NCBI RefSeq assembly: GCF_017742215.1
Contig: NZ_JAGHKP010000004.1
Location: 248,001-312,000, forward strand
Length of the DNA stretch: 64,000 bases
Direction: 5' to 3'
Origin: Chitinophaga chungangae
GTDB lineage: Bacteria > Bacteroidota > Bacteroidia > Chitinophagales > Chitinophagaceae
Position 1 is the stretch's first letter; the number at the start of each line of letters is the position of its first letter. A model generated the notes under the pieces. It did no database searches and was not told the DNA's origin. It was given only the letters and a program-made list of their open reading frames with translations. Of this stretch, positions 59,385-64,000 are shown in pieces. The translations under genes were made by a program, and so were the position numbers.

Positions 59385-62300
59385 ATGTTATACTCAACTC
59401 GCCTTGCGGGCACAGCCCTGCTATTCCTATTCATGCAATCGCCCGCTGCCGGAGCCGTGCCGGTTCGTGCAGGGGCGCCGTCCAGCCCCGACGGGTGGAC
59501 CTTTTCGCCGCCTTATTCAGCGGCCCTTCCCATCGCGCCATTCCAGGCCGAACGGAAAGTTACCGGCGTCGTTACCGACGATACCGGAACGCCCATCCCC
59601 GGGGTGAACATACAGATCAAGGGCACGACCAAAGGCGTGCAAACCACCCCTGACGGAAGGTTCACCATCGCCGTGCCGGACGACAACACGATTCTTGTCT
59701 TTTCATTCATCGGCATGGTTACACGGGAGATCGCCGTTGGTAAACAGGTGGCGCTCAAAATCGCGCTCACCCCGAGCAGTACCACGCTCAACGAAGTAGT
59801 AGCGGTCGGCTACGGCTCGCAGAAAAAAGAAAGCGTGGTGGGCGCCATTTCCCAGGTCTCCAATAAAGAGCTCAAAAGAACCGGTAACGTACCCGACTTA
59901 CGGGAAGCATTGGTCGGGCAAGTGCCCGGCCTGGTAGGCCTTACCTCCTCCGGCGAACCGGGCGGTATATTGACCGGCGAAAGCGCCACCAACCTGTTCA
60001 TTCGCGGACAAACCACCTGGAACGGTGCACAGCCGCTGGTGCTGGTAGATGGCATCAAACGTAACATGAACGACATCGACGTGAACGACGTGGCCAGCAT
60101 CTCCGTACTGAAAGACGCCTCCGCCACCGCCGTATTCGGTGTGGAAGGCGCCAACGGCGTGATCCTGATCACCACCAAACGCGGCAAGGCCGGCAAAACC
60201 TCGCTGAACTTCAACTACGTCGGCACCGCGAAAATGTTGTCCAAACAACCCGCCACGCTCGATTCCTACGCAGCCCTCGTGGCCCGCAACGAGATCATCG
60301 AACGCGAAGGCGTATTGAACGAATCTTCCTGGAACGATTACATGCCTTACAACATCGTTCAGCGTTACCAGAAACCGCAGACCGCGGAATATCAGCAGAT
60401 CTACGCGAATGTTGACTGGCAGGACGCGCTGTACGACGACGTGGGTTTTTCCCACAAAGCCACCCTCAGCGCCAGCGGCGGCAGCAAAACGATCCAGTAC
60501 TTCGGTTCCCTTACCTATCTGCACGAAGGGGACATGTTCAAATTCTACGACAACGGCAAAGGGTATGAGCCCAATTACAACTTCGACCGTTTTAATTTCA
60601 GAAGCAACATAGACATTAACCTTACTAAAACGACGGTATTCCGTCTCGGCCTTTCCGGCTTCTACAGCCTCAAAAACACCAACTTCAACAACGAAGGCAG
60701 CACCGGCCGCGGCGACGCATGGATGTGGCGCGCCACTTACGGCCTCGCACCGGACCTTTTCCTGCCCATGTATCCCAACGGCCGCTGGGGCGCCAACCAG
60801 GAAGGAGGCAACAATACGCTCAACCCGGCCGCGGTAGTATACAATCTCGGTATCCGCGAAACGCGCGCCACACAGCTGCTGTCTGATTTCGTGATAGAGC
60901 AGAACCTGGACTTCATCACCAAAGGCCTGTCCGCAAGGGCGTTGCTGTCGTCAGACAACAACATCCGCTCGGAAGGCGGTATTTACGATATACAAAACTC
61001 CGTGCGCCCGGCAGAAGCCAGAACGAACGTGGCTTTCCAGCAGATTTATCCTTTATTGTACGAAGGCCCGGACCAGGACCCTTCCGAATATACCGTGATG
61101 CTGCCGGTGAACGACGAGGAATACGACTGGGTATTGCAGCCCTGGACGATCAGGCAGGAAGACATCATTGCCGCCAACTGGGCCAGTTACATTCCCATCG
61201 ACCGCCGCCTTACTTACCAGGGGCAATTGAACTACACACGCAAGTTCGGCGCGCACGACGTAACGGCCATGGGCCTTTTCAAACGTGAAGAGTACGCGCG
61301 GGGAAGCATGTTCAAAAACTATCGTGAAGACTGGGCTTTCCGCGCCACTTATAATTACAAACTCCGGTATTTCGTGGAAGGCAACGGCGCATACAATGGT
61401 TCCGAACAATTCGGCCCCGGCTACCGTTTTCACTTCTTCCCCTCCGTGGCGGTCGGCTGGTACATTTCCAACGAAAAATTCTTCAAGGTTAAATGGATCG
61501 ATAAACTGAAACTGCGCGCCAACACAGGTACGATCGGTAACGACGATGTGGGCGGCGGCCGCTGGCTGTACGCTTCCGCTTATGCAACCGGCGGCAGGGC
61601 GCGCCTTACGGAAAAAACAGACGGGCAAAGCCCGTATAATTTCTACAGGACATCCGTGGTGGGCAACCCGGACATTCACTGGGAAACCGCGCAAAAAACC
61701 AACTATGGCCTCGAGCTGGATATGTTCCGTCAACTCATTTCCATCAACTTCGATTATTATACGCAGGACAGAACGGACATTCTCCTGGGAGGAACTTCAC
61801 GCAGCGTGCCGCCTTTCTTTGGCATGACGCCGCCCAGCGCCAATCTCGGCAGGGTGAAGTCCAACGGTTTCGAAGTGGAAGTGCGCATCAACAAAGAACT
61901 GAACAAAGACCTGTTGTTATGGTCCAACGTATCGGTGACGCATAACAGGAACACCGTTATTTTCAGAGACGACCCGCCGCTGCAATACGATTACCTGAAA
62001 GCCGCGGGTTACCCGATCGGTCAGCAGCGCAGCCTCGTGAAATCCAAGATCTACCAGAACTGGGACGACGTGTATGCCAGCGTGCCAACGGAAAATAACG
62101 ACATGCAGAAACTTCCGGGTTATTACGACCTCATGGACATGAATGCGGACGGCATCATCAAAAACAGCGACGACGTGGTGCCCGTGGGATATTCCGAAGT
62201 GCCGCAAAACACCGCCGTGGTAACGCTCGGCACCAACTGGAAAGACTTCAGCTTCCTGGTGTCTTTCTACGGCGTGAACAATGCCAGCAGGGTGATCAAC

Positions 62301-62672
62301 TTCCCGAACTTCCAGAACTACACGAATATTCTGTACGGCGACGGCAATTACTGGTCGAAAGACAATCCCAACTCCGGCGTATTCCTGCCGCGTTGGAGAA
62401 CGCAGGCGGAGAACATCGGCGATTATTATCTCTACGATGCCTCTTACATCCGCCTCAGAACCGTGGAATTCGCATACGATTTCAACAGCCGGTACTCCTG
62501 GATCAAACAGGTAGGTATCAATTCCATGCGGCTTTACCTCAACGGCAACAACCTGTTCTTCTGGTCTAAGCTCCCGGACGACAGGCAGGGCAGCTACTCC
62601 GGCGGCAATGCTACGGAAGGCGCTTATCCCACCGTGAAAAGGATCAACCTGGGTATTGAACTTTCCTTCTAA
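59385..62672 (+). CDS. SusC/RagA-type TonB-dependent outer-membrane transporter
   Basis: A 1095-residue SusC. Signal peptide (LAGTALLFLFMQSPAAGA), an atypical proline-rich linker at residues about 25-55, then the regulatory-like domain (RKVTGVVTDDTGTPIPGVNI), plug (NEVVAVGYGSQKKESVVGAI, LKDASATAVFGVEGANGV) and barrel ending in Ser-Phe. It opens a third utilisation locus whose enzymes lie beyond the window, so no substrate can be guessed. Confidence 0.95.
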   Translation: MLYSTRLAGTALLFLFMQSPAAGAVPVRAGAPSSPDGWTFSPPYSAALPIAPFQAERKVTGVVTDDTGTPIPGVNIQIKGTTKGVQTTPDGRFTIAVPDDNTILVFSFIGMVTREIAVGKQVALKIALTPSSTTLNEVVAVGYGSQKKESVVGAISQVSNKELKRTGNVPDLREALVGQVPGLVGLTSSGEPGGILTGESATNLFIRGQTTWNGAQPLVLVDGIKRNMNDIDVNDVASISVLKDASATAVFGVEGANGVILITTKRGKAGKTSLNFNYVGTAKMLSKQPATLDSYAALVARNEIIEREGVLNESSWNDYMPYNIVQRYQKPQTAEYQQIYANVDWQDALYDDVGFSHKATLSASGGSKTIQYFGSLTYLHEGDMFKFYDNGKGYEPNYNFDRFNFRSNIDINLTKTTVFRLGLSGFYSLKNTNFNNEGSTGRGDAWMWRATYGLAPDLFLPMYPNGRWGANQEGGNNTLNPAAVVYNLGIRETRATQLLSDFVIEQNLDFITKGLSARALLSSDNNIRSEGGIYDIQNSVRPAEARTNVAFQQIYPLLYEGPDQDPSEYTVMLPVNDEEYDWVLQPWTIRQEDIIAANWASYIPIDRRLTYQGQLNYTRKFGAHDVTAMGLFKREEYARGSMFKNYREDWAFRATYNYKLRYFVEGNGAYNGSEQFGPGYRFHFFPSVAVGWYISNEKFFKVKWIDKLKLRANTGTIGNDDVGGGRWLYASAYATGGRARLTEKTDGQSPYNFYRTSVVGNPDIHWETAQKTNYGLELDMFRQLISINFDYYTQDRTDILLGGTSRSVPPFFGMTPPSANLGRVKSNGFEVEVRINKELNKDLLLWSNVSVTHNRNTVIFRDDPPLQYDYLKAAGYPIGQQRSLVKSKIYQNWDDVYASVPTENNDMQKLPGYYDLMDMNADGIIKNSDDVVPVGYSEVPQNTAVVTLGTNWKDFSFLVSFYGVNNASRVINFPNFQNYTNILYGDGNYWSKDNPNSGVFLPRWRTQAENIGDYYLYDASYIRLRTVEFAYDFNSRYSWIKQVGINSMRLYLNGNNLFFWSKLPDDRQGSYSGGNATEGAYPTVKRINLGIELSF

Positions 62673-62683
62673 AAAAATGAACC

Positions 62684-64000
62684 ATGAAGCATATTAAATT
62701 CTATATCGTTTTTTTCATCGCGGTGCTGTGCTCCAGCTCCTGCGAGAAGTACCTGGACAGGGCGCCGGAAGCTGATATCAGCGAAAGGGAAGTGTTCGGC
62801 AACTTCATCAGCTTCCAGGGGTTTGTGGAAGAGATGTACAACTGCATTATGGACCCCAACAAAGGCGGAGCCTGGAACGTGTACCTGTTTGCGGACGAAA
62901 CGCTCAACAACTCTCCCTATAATTTCGACAACGGCAACTACTGGGGCGCCGAAGGGCTCTTTTACGGCCAGAATGTGAATACCACGGACAATAATCCCCG
63001 TTCCAAAAGAATATGGGAATATGCCTGGTACGCCATTGCAAAAGCCAATACCGCTATCGCCAGGATAGACCAGGATGGCCTGTTCCAGGGCACTGAAGAG
63101 GAAAAGAAGATCCTCAAGGGCCAGGCGCTTTTTTTCAGGGGATGGTTTTATTTCCAGATCGCGCAATACTGGGGCGGCATGCCTTATATCACGAGAGAGC
63201 TGAGCCCTACGGAAAGCCTGATCACCGAAGAATTCAACCGGCTTAATTTCCAGGAAACGGCGAAGAAGATGGCGGAAGATTTTCGTGCCGCCGCGGACCT
63301 GCTTCCCGCCAACTGGGACAACATTCCCGCCGGTGAAGCCACTTCCGGCCAGAACGCCACCAGGATCAATAAATACCATGCTTTGGGCTACCTGGGCAAG
63401 GCGCTGCTGTTTGCCGGCAGCCCGATGATCAACGAAGAAGCCACCGGCAGCAATTCCTTCGATCCCGCACTGTGCCAGCAGGCCGCGGAAGCGTTCGGCG
63501 AACTGCTTACGCTGGCGGACCAGACGGGCGATTACAAAATGCAGACCTGGAGCACCTGGACGGATAATTTCTGGCGCTGGAACAACGAACGCCCCGGCGG
63601 CACGGAAGTGATCATGGCGCCCACGATCTACGACAGGTCGCGCGTAAGATGGTCTACCCTCGGCGCCACCATGCCTTCGTCTTTCGGTCTGAATGCGGGC
63701 TCTTCCGCGGATGTGCCCACGCATAATTTCATAAAGAACTATGCCATGGCGAACGGTCTTCCCATTACGGACCCCGCTTCCGGGTACGATCCCAACGATC
63801 CCTGGACGGGCCGCGAGCCGCGGTTTTATAAAGACATCGTGGTGGACGGCGACAAAATATTCAGCTGCTCCTGCTCGGACGCAACGGCCCAGCTGTTCAA
63901 CGGCGGCCGTCACCGTTCGCAGATACAGCCGCCCAGCGTAACGGGTTATTACGCCAAAAGATATTCCCCGATGGACGCGAGCTTCACCGTATCCAAAGCC
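62684..64000 (+). CDS. SusD/RagB-type lipoprotein, partial (runs off the end)
   Basis: The frame from the ATG at 62684 is open to the end of the window (439 codons). The product begins MKHIKFYIVFFIAVLCSSSC with a lipobox Cys20 and shows SusD features (EKYLDRAPEADISEREVF, LKGQALFFRGWFYFQIAQYWGGMPY). It lies 11 bases after SusC. The C-terminal end is not seen. Confidence 0.93.
   Translation, partial: MKHIKFYIVFFIAVLCSSSCEKYLDRAPEADISEREVFGNFISFQGFVEEMYNCIMDPNKGGAWNVYLFADETLNNSPYNFDNGNYWGAEGLFYGQNVNTTDNNPRSKRIWEYAWYAIAKANTAIARIDQDGLFQGTEEEKKILKGQALFFRGWFYFQIAQYWGGMPYITRELSPTESLITEEFNRLNFQETAKKMAEDFRAAADLLPANWDNIPAGEATSGQNATRINKYHALGYLGKALLFAGSPMINEEATGSNSFDPALCQQAAEAFGELLTLADQTGDYKMQTWSTWTDNFWRWNNERPGGTEVIMAPTIYDRSRVRWSTLGATMPSSFGLNAGSSADVPTHNFIKNYAMANGLPITDPASGYDPNDPWTGREPRFYKDIVVDGDKIFSCSCSDATAQLFNGGRHRSQIQPPSVTGYYAKRYSPMDASFTVSKA

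Noticed and set aside
62669..63913. 414-codon minus-strand open frame at the window end
   Set aside because: It lies opposite the partial SusD gene, whose lipobox and helices are clear; the antisense product shows no domain.

Overview
The window comes from a Bacteroidota chromosome, most likely a Chitinophagaceae member (Chitinophaga-like). The support is five SusC/SusD-type outer-membrane pairs or parts of pairs, abundant signal-peptide and lipoprotein glycan enzymes, A-rich rather than strong Shine-Dalgarno leaders, and a moderately GC-rich composition. No rRNA, tRNA, CRISPR array, insertion sequence or phage gene was recognised.

Layout. 1-6.8 kb: a propeller-protein fragment, a small secreted protein, the ribosome-assembly GTPase rsgA with a clear terminator, a scar holding the fused remains of a DeoR-type regulator and an EamA permease, and a minus-strand operon (PIG-L deacetylase, IlvD/Edd sugar-acid dehydratase, SDR dehydrogenase). 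7.2-25.8 kb: a self-contained locus built as two convergent arms. The plus arm is GH116, SusC, SusD and an unknown secreted protein. The minus arm is a LacI regulator, GH172 (DUF2961), an alpha-ketoglutaric semialdehyde dehydrogenase, an SDR, a UxaA-type dehydratase, a DUF6786-like lipoprotein, an FAH-family dehydratase and a FucP-type permease. Four copies of a LacI-type palindrome (core CTTAAACGTTTAAG) mark its promoters. GH172 plus GH116 plus an oxidative Weimberg-type route with a FucP permease (a family that carries D-arabinose as well as L-fucose) suggests use of D-arabinofuranose-containing glycans such as the D-arabinan of mycobacterial arabinogalactan or lipoarabinomannan.

25.9-52.2 kb: a second locus organised around a FadR/NanR-like GntR regulator and four copies of the palindrome TATGTA-N-TACATA. 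The minus arm has SusC, SusD, a DUF5017 lipoprotein, an FG-GAP/VCBS protein, N-acetylneuraminate lyase, a DUF4886 SGNH hydrolase and a GH33 sialidase. The plus arm has a sulfatase, a NIPSNAP protein, the regulator, two further sialidase-fold proteins, SusC, SusD, a kelch(mutarotase)-sodium symporter fusion, two uncharacterised proteins and a DUF1080 protein, closed by a terminator. Together they look like a sialoglycan capture, cleavage, uptake and aldol-cleavage system; NanE/NanK-type downstream enzymes are not in the window.

52.4-58.2 kb: mostly housekeeping or unlinked genes (pncB, a GH13 alpha-glucosidase, an AraC regulator, a cupin protein, two small membrane proteins with a tandem operator). 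58.2-59.4 kb: a decayed serine-hydrolase pseudogene and an AT-rich regulatory stretch with a different LacI-type palindrome (TGCAAACGTTTGCA). 59.4-64 kb: the start of a third utilisation locus, a SusC and a SusD that runs off the end.
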